A DNA stretch of 41,770 nt from Paenibacillus sp. yr247 (lineage in GTDB: Bacteria; Bacillota; Bacilli; Paenibacillales; NBRC-103111): contig NZ_FNIF01000032.1 of NCBI RefSeq assembly GCF_900103825.1, positions 1 to 41,770 of the forward strand, in the 5' to 3' direction. The position numbers and the translations under genes are program-made. Positions 16,248 through 24,674 of the stretch are shown piece after piece. Under the pieces are notes generated by a model that was given only the letters and a program-made list of their open reading frames with translations, searched no databases and was not told the DNA's origin. Position 1 is the first letter of the stretch; each line of letters starts with the position of its first letter.

Positions 16248-16500
16248 TTGCGAAATTGCCCCCTTGATAAATCGATAGAGGCCCTAGCTGAAGAGTTACT
16301 TGAATATGATTTAATCCAATCGATACCCGGTATTGGCACTAAGATTGCTGCAACAATTTTAACTGAGATCGGGGAAATCGATCGGTTTGATCACGCAAAG
16401 AAGAAACTGGTGGCCTTTGCCGGTATTGATCCAAGTGTTTTTTCTTCAGGCAAGTTTGTGTTACCCAAAATAAAATCACTAAGTTTAGAGTAAGCAGCAA
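16248..16500 (+). mobile_element. IS110-family transposase remnant, copy 2
   Basis: Encodes 'LIQSIPGIGTKIAATILTEI' and 'KKLVAFAGIDPSVFSSGKF', the Transposase_20 domain of IS110 transposases. The N-terminal DEDD catalytic domain and the true C-terminus are missing: after SGKF the frame loses family resemblance and stops at 16491-16493. It parallels the remnant at 10762-10935. The 250 bases before it hold no recognisable gene. Confidence 0.8.
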
Positions 16501-16654
16501 GATATGGAAATATATGAAATGTCTTTCCGTGCTTTATGGGACGGTTTTTCCCATGCACTTTTTTAAGTATACCAACTCATGAATCCGCCATTAATAATTA
16601 AATATTGACAAGCTATTAGCTGGAATAGCTTAATGATGAGTCTTAAAAAGGATC

Positions 16655-16800
16655 TGTCGGGAATGAGAACAAGTTCTTGTCAAAATCGGGAATGGGATCA
16701 AGTTCTTGTCTTTTATTTTTGATAAGAACTTGATCCCATAAAAAATAAAAAACCGCGTAATACGCGGCAATTAATGGGACAATGTTCTTGTCACCCGACA
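16655..16800. mobile_element. 146-bp MITE-like element with repeated AAGTTCTTGTC blocks
   Basis: The element runs from TGTCGGG (16655-16661) to CCCGACA (16794-16800). The left part has two direct copies of a subterminal block: GGGAATGAGAACAAGTTCTT and GGGAATGGGATCAAGTTCTT, each followed by GTC. An inverted copy (AAGAACTTGATCCCAT) makes a perfect 16-bp stem with the second. The right end has GGGACAATGTTCTTGTCA. A CCGCG-TAATA-CGCGG hairpin at 16753-16767 with an A/T tract can end minus-strand transcription. There is no coding capacity and no obvious target duplication. Multiple subterminal repeats recall IS21-type ends, but that assignment is inference. Confidence 0.6.
16745..16767 (-). terminator. 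Terminator hairpin inside the MITE
   Basis: Minus strand CCGCG-TATTA-CGCGG followed by TTTTTTATTTTTT. Confidence 0.65.
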
Positions 16801-17049
16801 ATAGATGAATATGAATTTCTCCGCTGAATGTTGCTTGCCACCAAGGCTTTTTTTCCCAGTTAATTGCGCTTTTGTGAAATCAGAAATTGGTCCAAAAAAC
16901 TGCACAAGGGATTGAATAGACCATATTGAAAATCATTCTTAAGTACCATAAAATTCCTATGAAAATTTGAAAGAAAAAAAATAAGCGATAGCTTATCTCC
17001 CCTGGAACCTTCTCTACCCGCTGCTCGTTTAGGATCGAGAAGAAAGTTA

Positions 17050-17851
17050 TTCTCAACAATATGACATGAGGTGAAAGACCATCGATTCTTGGTAAAGCCG
17101 AAAGCTACGGACTATTTCCCTAAGGCAGATAACGACGCATGGTATGCCGATGCGCTGATTAATTGCTGCCGCTAACGGGATTGAACTGCCAAAAGATCTG
17201 ATCCCAATGCCACAATGACGCGTGAAGCGTTCACGAATGTGCTTGTACGCGCTATGGAGGTACATGGCAATCTGTCGATGATCAAACCGGTTGTTATCGA
17301 GATCGCCGATCAGAATCAGCTGACTGTCGAATATTCCGGCTCCATCCAACGTGCACTTCAGTATGGTCTAGTGAAGCTGAATTCAGACGGTACGTTCCAT
17401 CCCAAAGATGAGATGACCCGGGCCGATGCTGCGGAACAAATTTATCATGCAATCGCCTATTTGAAGGCTCACCAGGCGACTGCCGCCAGTACCGAAACAC
17501 TTTCCTATACGGAAGGCGTCCAGTTGATTGATTAAGGATGCTCTCGGAAGCGTGGAGATTTCCATTGATTTCAAAATCGATCCTAACGCGAAGCTGACTC
17601 GTGATTCGTTCACCTATTTGCTGATCCACACTTACCAATCAAGCGGTAATTTGCCGATGTACAAGATAAAGCCAGTTGAAATTAAGGATAACGATAAAAT
17701 CGAATTTCTACATTCGGGTGCCATTCAAACTGCAATTGCTTTAGGGATTGTTGAATTGGATGCGGAAGGCAACTTCCTCCCACAAGATGAAATTAAGCGC
17801 GCGGATGCACAGGCGTTTATTGATAAAGCGCTTGAAGCGGCTAAAAAATAG
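17050..17851 (+). pseudogene. Broken S-layer-homology (SLH) domain protein
   Basis: Three frame segments together encode SLH-type repeats: 'VKPKATDYFPKADNDAWYAD' near 17090; 'MTREAFTNVLVRAMEVHGNL' through 'FHPKDEMTRADAAEQIYHAI'; and 'LTRDSFTYLLIHTYQSSGNL' through 'FLPQDEIKRADAQAFIDKAL'. One frameshift lies near 17160-17200. A second at 17525-17538 is a 4-base duplication (TTGATTGATTAAGG for TTGATTAAGG). No signal peptide or start survives; the 5' side runs into the region next to the MITE. SLH proteins anchor to secondary cell wall polymer. An exported wall protein was probably lost here. Confidence 0.75.
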
Positions 17852-18845
17852 ACGAAATAAAAATAGAATATTCGATGAATTGCTATGAAAATATTTGATA
17901 ATCCAAGCAATGAGAATAATTCAACATCTGCTTTCCTCCTTTTTTTCGAGTGTTTGTAGTATTGTTTGCTGTTATCGTTCACGAGTTTGTCTGATTCAAT
18001 TATATCTTATGGCATATTAAGATGTTTCTTATCAATTGCTATTTTTGATAAAAAAAACTAAACTTATGTTTTTAAGCTACTCTGCCCTGTAAGCGGAGAA
18101 AGGCTGCCGAATCCCGCTCTCGTAGTATATGATATTGTGATTATTTCTTTAGTGTGAAGCGGCAAATGTAGGGTTAGGATGAATTTTATCGTCATCGATT
18201 TTTATTTCCTCTCATTCCCACTCCATCTAATCCCCTTTTCTCGCTACAATTGGCATAGGTGATTCCTATATACATCAGCCCCAGTATCTTCCTGTTATTT
18301 AAATCAATTTCGCAGTGGTTGATAAATCCGATGAAAAATTTTGTTATTATCTATTGGTTGAATATCAAAATTTAACTCATCATAATATTTTAACCCATGT
18401 GCGTTGGAAATGGCATATTACGACCTCCTTAGGCGGGAAAGTTTGTATATTTATTCCACTGCCTTCTTGCACTTTCCTGCAAATAGTTTAATAGGCGCCG
18501 ATAATGCCGGTTTCCTGGCTCATGGAGCGTACCACCAACCCAATAATGTAAAACCTTGCTGCGACAGTTTTTAACAAATGAAAAGTCGGTTTTCATGTGC
18601 TAAGGATTACCTACTTCGTTAAAGTCTGCTGAATTACTATGGTTTACGGACAATCACATAGGCTGCAAATAATAATGCTAAAATCAAGTTTTCAACACTA
18701 TCCAATCCCCTTTATTTGGCTTGAAATCCAAATATAACAAATATGGTTCAAAAAGAGGTTCGAAATGCGTTATCGGTTCGTTAGATATTAGGCATCATTG
18801 CTTTTTCTATATACCTAAATATGGTTCTGCATAAGCTGCTTTTTT
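17852..18845. other. About 1 kb without a supported gene
   Basis: The stretch is AT-rich. It holds a half copy of the dispersed repeat at 18081-18112 (CTGCCCTGTAAGCGGAG, then AAGGCTGCCGA without a matching right arm). On the minus strand a 38-codon frame at 18304-18417 reads 'AISNAHGLKYYDELNFDIQP' and ends 'NNKIFHRIYQPLRN'; it looks like a protein tail but has no start and I do not recognise it. Confidence 0.4.
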
Positions 18846-19256
18846 TTAATTAAATTGATCGGATGTCATGTCAAATTCTGATTTAGCGTCTATATTTCCT
18901 TTTTGAATTGATTCATATTTCGATAACTTATAGTTTACGGCTTCAAATGCTTCATCCAACTCCATCTGCCTTTTTTGCAGTTCCTGTTTATGATTCTCGA
19001 GAATGGCTTTTCTCTCGGAAATGGTTGAGTCGCCTTGAACAGCTAAATCTACAATATTTTTTAAAGCGGCTACAGGCATACCCGTCACACGAAAACAAGT
19101 CATTAATTTGATCCAATCCAGATCTTTTTGTTCAAAAACGCGGTTCCCATGCCCATCCCTTTGGATATCGGGGAGCAGTCCTTCTTTTTCATAGTATCGA
19201 ATCGTATGTGGGGGGATCCCAAGTTTTTCTGAAACTTCTTTAATAGAAAATCCCAC
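18846..19256 (-). CDS. MerR-family regulator, AdhR-like
   Basis: DNA-binding regulator of 136 residues: a winged helix-turn-helix at the N-terminus ('SIKEVSEKLGIPPHTIRYYE'), then 'GHGNRVFEQKDLDWIKLMTC', then a dimerisation coiled coil of about 50 residues. Cys54 aligns with the redox-active Cys52 of B. subtilis AdhR, which controls an aldehyde-detoxifying alcohol dehydrogenase; there are no metal-binding C-terminal cysteines. I place the start at a GTG (19254-19256) because AAGGAGGTG lies five bases upstream. It is divergent from an aldehyde dehydrogenase gene, and both promoters carry the same palindrome in a 19-base spacer. The inferred role is aldehyde or electrophile sensing with autoregulation. 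Confidence 0.88.
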   Translation of the reverse strand: MGFSIKEVSEKLGIPPHTIRYYEKEGLLPDIQRDGHGNRVFEQKDLDWIKLMTCFRVTGMPVAALKNIVDLAVQGDSTISERKAILENHKQELQKRQMELDEAFEAVNYKLSKYESIQKGNIDAKSEFDMTSDQFN

Positions 19257-19343
19257 ATAAACACCTCCTTTTGACAAGGTTTTTCAACAAGCCTTACTTG
19301 CAGCCAACAACATGATAACATCGAGAAAGTATCCGTTTCTAGA

Positions 19344-19374
19344 ATCTTACACCTTAAAGTATACTTTAAGTCAA
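19344..19374 (-). promoter_or_regulatory. MerR-type promoter and operator of the regulator gene
   Basis: Minus strand TTGACT (19369-19374), 19-base spacer, TAAGAT (19344-19349). The spacer overlaps a perfect 18-bp palindrome CTTAAAGTATACTTTAAG at 19353-19370. A 19-base spacer is the mark of MerR-activated promoters. Confidence 0.85.
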
Positions 19375-19466
19375 GAATTTATGAAGTGATTTATGAATGG
19401 CAGAGGTCGAATCTCCCATTCCCAGCCTTTCTCTTGAATTGGTAAAAAGAATTTATTGAAGACCGC

Positions 19467-19497
19467 TTGACTTAAAGTGAACTTTAAGGTTTAAGGT
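19467..19497 (+). promoter_or_regulatory. MerR-type promoter and operator of the aldehyde dehydrogenase gene
   Basis: TTGACT (19467-19472), 19-base spacer, TAAGGT (19492-19497), with the near-perfect palindrome CTTAAAGTGAACTTTAAG at 19471-19488. It mirrors the regulator's own promoter 100 bases away and the CTTAAAG-N4-CTTTAAG type site known for AdhR. Confidence 0.85.
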
Positions 19498-19572
19498 ATT
19501 TTCGTAAGCATGCTGCTCCTCATGGGGGGGCAACGGCAGTGCTCAATATATCTTAAAAGGAGAGATCCAATC

Positions 19573-21006
19573 ATGAGAATAATCGATAAGATTTATATCA
19601 ACGGCCAATTTGTGAAGCCCCTCGGGACGGAAGTGCAGGAATTAATTAATCCGGCTACAAAGCAGGTGATAGGCGTTGTGACCCTGGGAGATGAGCAGGA
19701 CACTCGGGACGCGATTGCAGCGGCGAAGGCAGCTTTTAAGACCTTCTCCAAAACAACCAATGAAGAACGTGCCCAAATGCTGCAGCGTCTGCATGATGTA
19801 ATGATGAATAAACTGGACCTCCTGAATCAGGTTGCGGTGGATGAATATGGCGCTCCTGCCGCTGCCACAGCCGGTCGTACTCAGTATGCCGCAAAAAACT
19901 TTCTTCATAACATGGAGGTTATGAAAGAATTTGAATTCGAGAAACGGATCGGCAAAGCCAAGGTTGTACTTGAGCCGCTTGGCGTTATAGGCTTGATCAC
20001 CCCCTGGAATGCGAACTACACGCACATTTCCACGAAGCTAGCCCCTGCAATCGCGGCTGGCTGCACGGTTGTGATTAAAACTAGTGAACTAAGTGCGATT
20101 CAAACCCAGGTGATTGCGGAATGTTTCCACGAAGCCGGTATTCCAGCAGGCGTGATTAACTTCGTTAATGGCCGAGGAGATGTAGTTGGAGCTGAATTGA
20201 CCCGTCATCCGGATGTAGCGATGATTTCGTTTACAGGATCCACTCAAGTGGGAAGAATCATCTCACGGGATGGGGCGGCAACGATGAAAAGACTGGTTCT
20301 AGAGCTTGGAGGCAAGTCTCCCAACGTGATTCTAGATGATGCTGATTTTCATAGTGCGATTCCGCTGGCCGTGATGACAGCCTTTAGCAATAGTGGACAG
20401 GCCTGCCATGTAGGTTCGCGCTTGATTGTTCCCGAGCAACGCTTGGAGGAAGTGAAGAAATTAGTGATCAAGACGGTGGAAGGAATTAAAGTAGGGAATC
20501 CCTGGGAGGAAGGTACGTTTATCGGACCTATGGTAAGCCAAAAGCAATATGAAACCGTCCAGCGCTATATTAGGTTGGGCCTAGAAGAAGGGGCTGAATT
20601 GATTATCGGCGGCGAGGGGCATCCCGAAGGACTTGATAACGGCTATTATGTCAAACCGACCGTGTTTGCAAATGTCACTATGGATATGAAAATTGCCAAG
20701 GAAGAAATTTTCGGTCCGGTACTGTCCATCTTAACGTACAAGACGGAAGAAGAAGCGATCGATATTGCTAACGATACGATCTATGGCCTATCCGCGTATG
20801 TCAGCTCCTCCAATCTGGACAATGCCAATCGCGTCGTTTCCCAGATTGTATCTGGACGTGTCTTGATTAATGGCTTGTACGATGAACCGAAAGCACCTTT
20901 CGGCGGTTTTAAACAATCCGGTATCGACCGGGAGTTTGGCGCTTATGGCCTGCAAGCTTATGTTGAGCCGAAAACGATCATGGGATATGATATCGTACCG
21001 CAATAA
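19573..21006 (+). CDS. NAD(P)-dependent aldehyde dehydrogenase
   Basis: Cytoplasmic enzyme of 477 residues that oxidises an aldehyde to the acid. The family landmarks are present: 'GVIGLITPWNANYTHI' with the oxyanion Asn, cofactor region 'ISFTGSTQVGR', general base Glu in 'LVLELGGKSPN', catalytic Cys in 'FSNSGQACHVGSR', and 'EEIFGPVLSI'. I start at ATG 19573, preceded by AAAAGGAGAG; the frame extends back to 19510 but that part lies over the promoter region. Its promoter is controlled by the divergent MerR-type gene, so it is probably induced by toxic aldehydes. The exact aldehyde is not predictable. It lies between MITE-type ends at 16.7 and 21.7 kb but looks fully intact. Confidence 0.93.
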   Translation: MRIIDKIYINGQFVKPLGTEVQELINPATKQVIGVVTLGDEQDTRDAIAAAKAAFKTFSKTTNEERAQMLQRLHDVMMNKLDLLNQVAVDEYGAPAAATAGRTQYAAKNFLHNMEVMKEFEFEKRIGKAKVVLEPLGVIGLITPWNANYTHISTKLAPAIAAGCTVVIKTSELSAIQTQVIAECFHEAGIPAGVINFVNGRGDVVGAELTRHPDVAMISFTGSTQVGRIISRDGAATMKRLVLELGGKSPNVILDDADFHSAIPLAVMTAFSNSGQACHVGSRLIVPEQRLEEVKKLVIKTVEGIKVGNPWEEGTFIGPMVSQKQYETVQRYIRLGLEEGAELIIGGEGHPEGLDNGYYVKPTVFANVTMDMKIAKEEIFGPVLSILTYKTEEEAIDIANDTIYGLSAYVSSSNLDNANRVVSQIVSGRVLINGLYDEPKAPFGGFKQSGIDREFGAYGLQAYVEPKTIMGYDIVPQ

Positions 21007-21019
21007 TCAATAGGTTCAA

Positions 21020-21452
21020 GATACGAAGCCGATACTCATTCAGCTCGTTGTGACTTTTGCATCTTTCTTCATCCTGCCAAGCTTGCTGATTGGTAGTTAT
21101 TTGTCAAAGCGCGTCTCGAAGAAAACAATGCTTCGGTTTGGTCTAGTTTTGTACGTCATAGGGGGCGTAGGTCCGGCATTTATGAATTCCATAGAAGGCA
21201 TTCTTATCTTTCGGGCAATTCTAGGTCTCGGCATCGGTTTTATTACTCCACTGATGAATGCCTTGGTGGCAGAGTATTTCGATGGTGAGGATCGCTCCAA
21301 AATGAATGGTCTTACGGTCGGGGTCAACGGGTTAAGCGGGGCCTTCTTCCTGATCATCGGAGGCGCCATAACCGCTTTGGGGTGGAGGGGCGTGTTTTGG
21401 ACGTATTGCCTTTGGCGTGGTTTTGCTCATTTTAGTATAGCTGTTCGTGCCA
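21020..21452 (+). pseudogene. Truncated major facilitator transporter
   Basis: Membrane segments 2-5 of an MFS exporter are readable: 'FASFFILPSLLIGSYLSKRV', 'KKTMLRFGLVLYVIGGVGPA', 'IFRAILGLGIGFITPLMNAL', 'GLSGAFFLIIGGAITALGWR'. The usual 'GR..KR'-type loop appears as 'SKRVSKKTML'. The N-terminus is missing (homology starts directly after the dehydrogenase gene without a start). A one-base insertion after 'GVFWTY' shifts the frame, and a TAG follows. Homology ends at about 21452, where antisense ferritin-like sequence begins. So a deletion has fused this fragment to another gene. Confidence 0.7.
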
Positions 21453-21605
21453 TACAGCGTGATTTTGTTCATCTGCTGAAGCACGTCTAAAGTACTCTTT
21501 TATCTGTTGGTTATTGGTTTTTTCCGCGATATCCAGATAAAAGCCAACTGTTTCTTTGTACGTTTTTAAAAGCAAAGTGCAATCCTGCTCTATAATGGGA
21601 AGGAC
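21446..21605 (-). pseudogene. Ferritin-like domain fragment
   Basis: The minus strand reads 'LLLKTYKETVGFYLDIAEKT', 'NNQQIKEYFRRASADEQNHA' and VW, with the spacing of helices seen in ferritin-like proteins; Glu and His of 'DEQNH' could be metal ligands. The apparent N-terminus of the open frame is an artefact that runs through the hairpin at 21631-21659, and the C-terminus joins the MFS fragment. Only one helical pair survives. Family-level call only. Confidence 0.45.
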
Positions 21606-21630
21606 GGATAAAAGATGCGATAGAACACAA

Positions 21631-21659
21631 AATGACCTACCCATGGAGATAGGTCATTA
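21631..21659. terminator. Hairpin next to the element end
   Basis: AATGACCTA and TAGGTCATT form a 9-bp stem; the minus strand continues TTTTGTG. It sits inside the element end at 21680-21728, much as the CCGCG hairpin sits inside the MITE. Confidence 0.5.
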
Positions 21660-21674
21660 TAATAATAAGAAATT

Positions 21675-21728
21675 TCGGCTAACAAGAACTTGATGTCATA
21701 AATGACAAGAACTTTATCCCATTCCCGT
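21675..21728 (-). mobile_element. Second copy of the MITE/IS left-type end
   Basis: Read on the minus strand the end starts TGACGGGAATGGGATAAAGT, continues TCTTGTCA, and has a second block ATCAAGTTCTTGT 14 bases further in. This matches the left end at 16655 (TGTCGGGAATGAGAACAAGT) block by block. It faces the 16655 copy in inverted orientation 5 kb away. No transposase is present beside it. Confidence 0.6.
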
Positions 21729-21805
21729 CATTACCGATAACCCAGCTGCAGCCGCGGCGCATCTGAGAATAAAAAATTCTGGACGAGAAAAGATCATGGT
21801 GCAAC

Positions 21806-22380
21806 TTATGTCAATTTGCGGTGGATGTCAGCAAGTTGTTCGTACATCCTGGTAGTAAGATCTCTTAATACCGGAAAGTAAGGGCGTATCTCTTGGATTT
21901 TTCGAATATCCACTTCACCGATCGTTATGCACTCCCCTTCATAGGGTGCTTTACAAACTATTGGACTCCCTGGAATTTTTTTATCTTTCTCACCGGGGCC
22001 TACAATAAAACCTCCGCCCCAATACTCCGTTTCATCTTCTTTACCAACAAGATTGGTATAAACAATCCAAACCGTATTTTCCATTGCCCTGACTTTTACA
22101 ATCGACTCAAAAATATCTTTTTCAAATTTCGGGGATCCCGATATTCCTACAATGATGTCAACACCTTGTAGAGTTAATGCACGGGCCAGCTCCGGGTAAA
22201 AAATATCATAGCAAACTAATAGGCCAATCTTCCCTATTGATGTTTGAAATACCGGCAAATCCTCTCCGGCCTTAAAATATCTCCGGTCTGGAAATGCACC
22301 TAGGGTAGCCCTCACACACCCGTTTGTTTAAGTATATTTCTTCACAATCTTGCTGGAAATTATGTTGTCTCATAACAAAA
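21806..22380 (-). pseudogene. Broken nitrilase-superfamily amidohydrolase
   Basis: The intact 169-codon C-terminal part has the nitrilase fold signature: 'LGAFPDRRYFKAGEDLPVFQ', catalytic Cys in 'GLLVCYDIFYPELARALTLQ', 'DIIVGISGSPKF', and 'WIVYTNLVGKEDETEYWGGG'. These match carbon-nitrogen hydrolases of about 270-290 residues. The upstream third, holding the catalytic Glu and Lys, is scrambled: the homologous frame continues upstream as 'KIVKKYT', then a TAA, then 'TNGCVRATLGAF', and further frames are shifted. With Glu missing the product would be inactive. The stop is at 21806. Confidence 0.75.
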
Positions 22381-22459
22381 GCCACCAGTATATCGGCAAC
22401 CTTATTTTTAGCAACTCCTGTATTTTTCTGTTCCACACAGTATGGTGAACCCAATAGAA

Positions 22460-23560
22460 TCAAAGAACAGCTAAACCTTGCGACCCAAAGTAAGGAAAGT
22501 TGGTCCATGCAGCAACCTGCTTTCTTACTAGACTACCATCATTTTGGATATTAAATACTGAAACTGTACCCTGATTTCCGTTAAGGGTGTAAAAATGCCG
22601 TCCATCTTTACTCACTCCAACATCCATCGGAAGACCTGGTGCTGTATTCGGCGGTGTACTGGTAATATGCCTTACCACCGACAGTGCTCCATTGGGGTCG
22701 ATTTGGTAGGTTGAGATGGTGCCACTTAAGGTGTTGGTAGTGTAGGCAAAACGTTCATCCCTCGTTGTTACAACCCAACAAGCAGTCTTATATCCGTTTG
22801 GTATAGAGCCGCTGATCATACCGTCGTTGTTCAATGAATAAGATGACAGCGCATTTGAAACTGCTTCTGTAACTAAGAGGATTCCAGAGGATAGAAAATA
22901 AGCGCCCAACGGTCCTTGACCGTAAGAATCATTAACGATTGGTCCTGTAACCTTACCATTTTTATTTACATGGAATACACTGATATGGTTTGATGTAAGC
23001 TCGGAGACAACAATTTTACTGCCATCTGGATTGAAGAGAACCTGTGCCGGCTGTGCATTGAAGGTACTGAGAGAATGGGTGGATCCGGAAATAGGAGTAA
23101 GGCTTCCGTTATCACTTATGTGAAAACCTGTGATATTTGATGCAAAATTGTTTGCGGCATCACCTACATTGGAAACATAGAGAAGATTACCAAACACATC
23201 TACGCTATTAGGCTGGGCACCTCCTGATGGCTTTACATCCACTAGAACGGGTGCTCCGCTGTCGGTTATGATGAAACTACTGATACTATGGCTGCCTGCG
23301 TTAACTGCAAGTAGGAAACGTCCATCACGGGACAAAGTTAGGGCGCCTTGTGACGCTAAGGGGTCAACGCCATCGTTTGCTGTTGCAGTGGAAACTTCCT
23401 TTATACCAGTACCTCTTCCATAAGTTGGATAGGAACCCACAAAGGTGAGAATTCCATTCATGTCCATGTAAAATGCGATGATTTGATTCATTACTTCATT
23501 ATTGGTCATCATATACACCATATTCGCACGCGCACGAAAATATTTGTTAATTATCTGCAT
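22460..23560 (-). CDS. Lactonase-family beta-propeller protein
   Basis: Seven-bladed beta-propeller of the 6-phosphogluconolactonase-like family (lactonase, PF10282), 366 residues. Repeating blades are plain: 'LTLSRDGRFLLAVNAGSHSI', 'NSVDVFGNLLYVSNVGDAAN', 'QVLFNPDGSKIVVSELTSNH', 'VVTTRDERFAYTTNTLSGTI', 'VGVSKDGRHFYTLNGNQGTV'. There is no signal peptide. The ATG has AAAGGAGG about ten bases upstream, somewhat far. The N-terminal 35 residues (Met-rich, 'RANMVYMMTNNEVMNQIIAF') precede the first blade and also occur in propellers of this kind in Bacilli. No enzyme partner lies nearby. The family includes proteins without lactonase activity, so the biochemical role is open. Confidence 0.85.
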   Translation of the reverse strand: MQIINKYFRARANMVYMMTNNEVMNQIIAFYMDMNGILTFVGSYPTYGRGTGIKEVSTATANDGVDPLASQGALTLSRDGRFLLAVNAGSHSISSFIITDSGAPVLVDVKPSGGAQPNSVDVFGNLLYVSNVGDAANNFASNITGFHISDNGSLTPISGSTHSLSTFNAQPAQVLFNPDGSKIVVSELTSNHISVFHVNKNGKVTGPIVNDSYGQGPLGAYFLSSGILLVTEAVSNALSSYSLNNDGMISGSIPNGYKTACWVVTTRDERFAYTTNTLSGTISTYQIDPNGALSVVRHITSTPPNTAPGLPMDVGVSKDGRHFYTLNGNQGTVSVFNIQNDGSLVRKQVAAWTNFPYFGSQGLAVL

Positions 23561-24024
23561 TTTATGACTTTCCTCCTTTCATAATTTTATATGTTTCTTT
23601 TGCCATTTAAATTCTCCAAACGGATGTAAATTGGTTATCCCCCTAACCTTCCCGTTACTTGAACAGAAAGAGGGAAGCGAACGAGATTGAATCAGATGAT
23701 GACTAACGCTCATTTCCCACCCTCTCTGAATCGAAAGTCGGAAGCATATCCTTAACGACCCGATCGATGAATCATCCTCCCTTCTCCAAGGGTCCCCCCC
23801 AAGCAAGGAGTTGTGCACCCTCAAGACATGCTCAATCTCCTTTGCGTCCCTGTCCACACACCTAAGTCGTAGAACCTAAACGCTTCTGCTTGCTCGACTC
23901 CGAGAACGTTTCACAATCTTCTCCGACGTCAGCATAGAGATATTTGCACTCCCCTCCCGCCTATATATGTATTCAATTGAGTTCTACAGGCCTCAATCCT
24001 TCCCTACATTCAAGAAAAATTTAA
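23561..24024. other. Intergenic region with a short copy of the dispersed repeat
   Basis: No gene supported. CTTCCCGTTACTTGAACAG at 23648 carries the same CCCGTTACTTGAA word as copies at 32.7 and 39.3 kb, and CTTCCC/GGGAAG (23648-23653, 23672-23677) can pair. Confidence 0.4.
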
Positions 24025-24050
24025 GAAAAAAGGACGCTTTTCAGCGTCCC
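24025..24050 (-). terminator. Terminator of the crystallin-like gene
   Basis: Minus strand GGACGC-TGAAAA-GCGTCC followed by TTTTTTCTTAAATTTTTC, six bases past the stop. Confidence 0.85.
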
Positions 24051-24056
24051 TTTAGC

Positions 24057-24344
24057 CTATAATACGGAAATGTCGCTTGGCATTCTGCCTGTACGTTGAA
24101 TGGTACGAATCTGAGAAGTTGTTATCCGGAATCCAACTAGAATAAACGACGAGGTTACATTATTAAAGTTGAAAGCTCGTAAGTCTGGAATGTTCTGGCT
24201 TCCACGGAAAATTCGAAAATTCCCTGTAAAGTTGCGCCCTGAAAACAGTACTAACGTAACTTGACTAGGAATTACCACATTTCTTAGCCGGAAACTGGAG
24301 ATGATGTTGTCAAAACCGAATAATCCCAGATTTGAAACCGCCAC
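24057..24344 (-). CDS. Beta/gamma-crystallin-like small protein
   Basis: A 95-residue protein whose second half shows a Greek-key crystallin pattern: 'VTLVLFSGRNFTGNFRIFRG' followed by 'IPDLRAFNFNNVTSSFILVG'. The 'PDLR.FNFNN.ASS' signature is typical of microbial beta/gamma-crystallins, which often bind calcium. Only one clear motif pair is visible, and there is no signal peptide. The start is a GTG at 24344 with a poor ribosome site and a stop two codons upstream. An ATG at 24350 with GAGGAAG upstream opens a frame that ends after 13 codons, so a frameshift near the start is possible. A strong terminator follows, supporting a real gene. Function unknown; some relatives are spore or envelope proteins. 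Confidence 0.65.
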   Translation of the reverse strand: MAVSNLGLFGFDNIISSFRLRNVVIPSQVTLVLFSGRNFTGNFRIFRGSQNIPDLRAFNFNNVTSSFILVGFRITTSQIRTIQRTGRMPSDISVL

Positions 24345-24674
24345 GCCTCATCTAAATGTTAGACTTCTTCCTCGCTTCAACCCACTGATTCCTAGGCAAA
24401 ACTTTGTTTTTTTCAATAACACACCTCGCTGTCCACTTTTACCAACTTATTCTATCCGAAATAAAAATTCGCTATGCTTCAGTCGCTACCCGTTTATGTA
24501 TAACCCCTGATTGGATGTAATCAGCACATAACTTCCCGTTAACTTACGCTATTGCCAGTCTAACACTTTATTTTTCCAAGACATTAATGGCGTAAAGAGC
24601 ATATTGTCACCCCATACACCATTTTCACCCTTATGATGCATTACAAAAACAAAACGCAGCTAATAAATTTCCGC
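24345..24674. other. Intergenic, no gene seen
   Basis: AT-rich. Contains a weak match to the dispersed repeat (CTTCCCGTTAACTTACGC near 24532). Nothing else stands out. Confidence 0.4.

Noticed and set aside
16655..21728. A complete composite transposon
   Set aside because: No transposase, no target duplication and no matching outer ends; kept only as a finding about flanking repeats.
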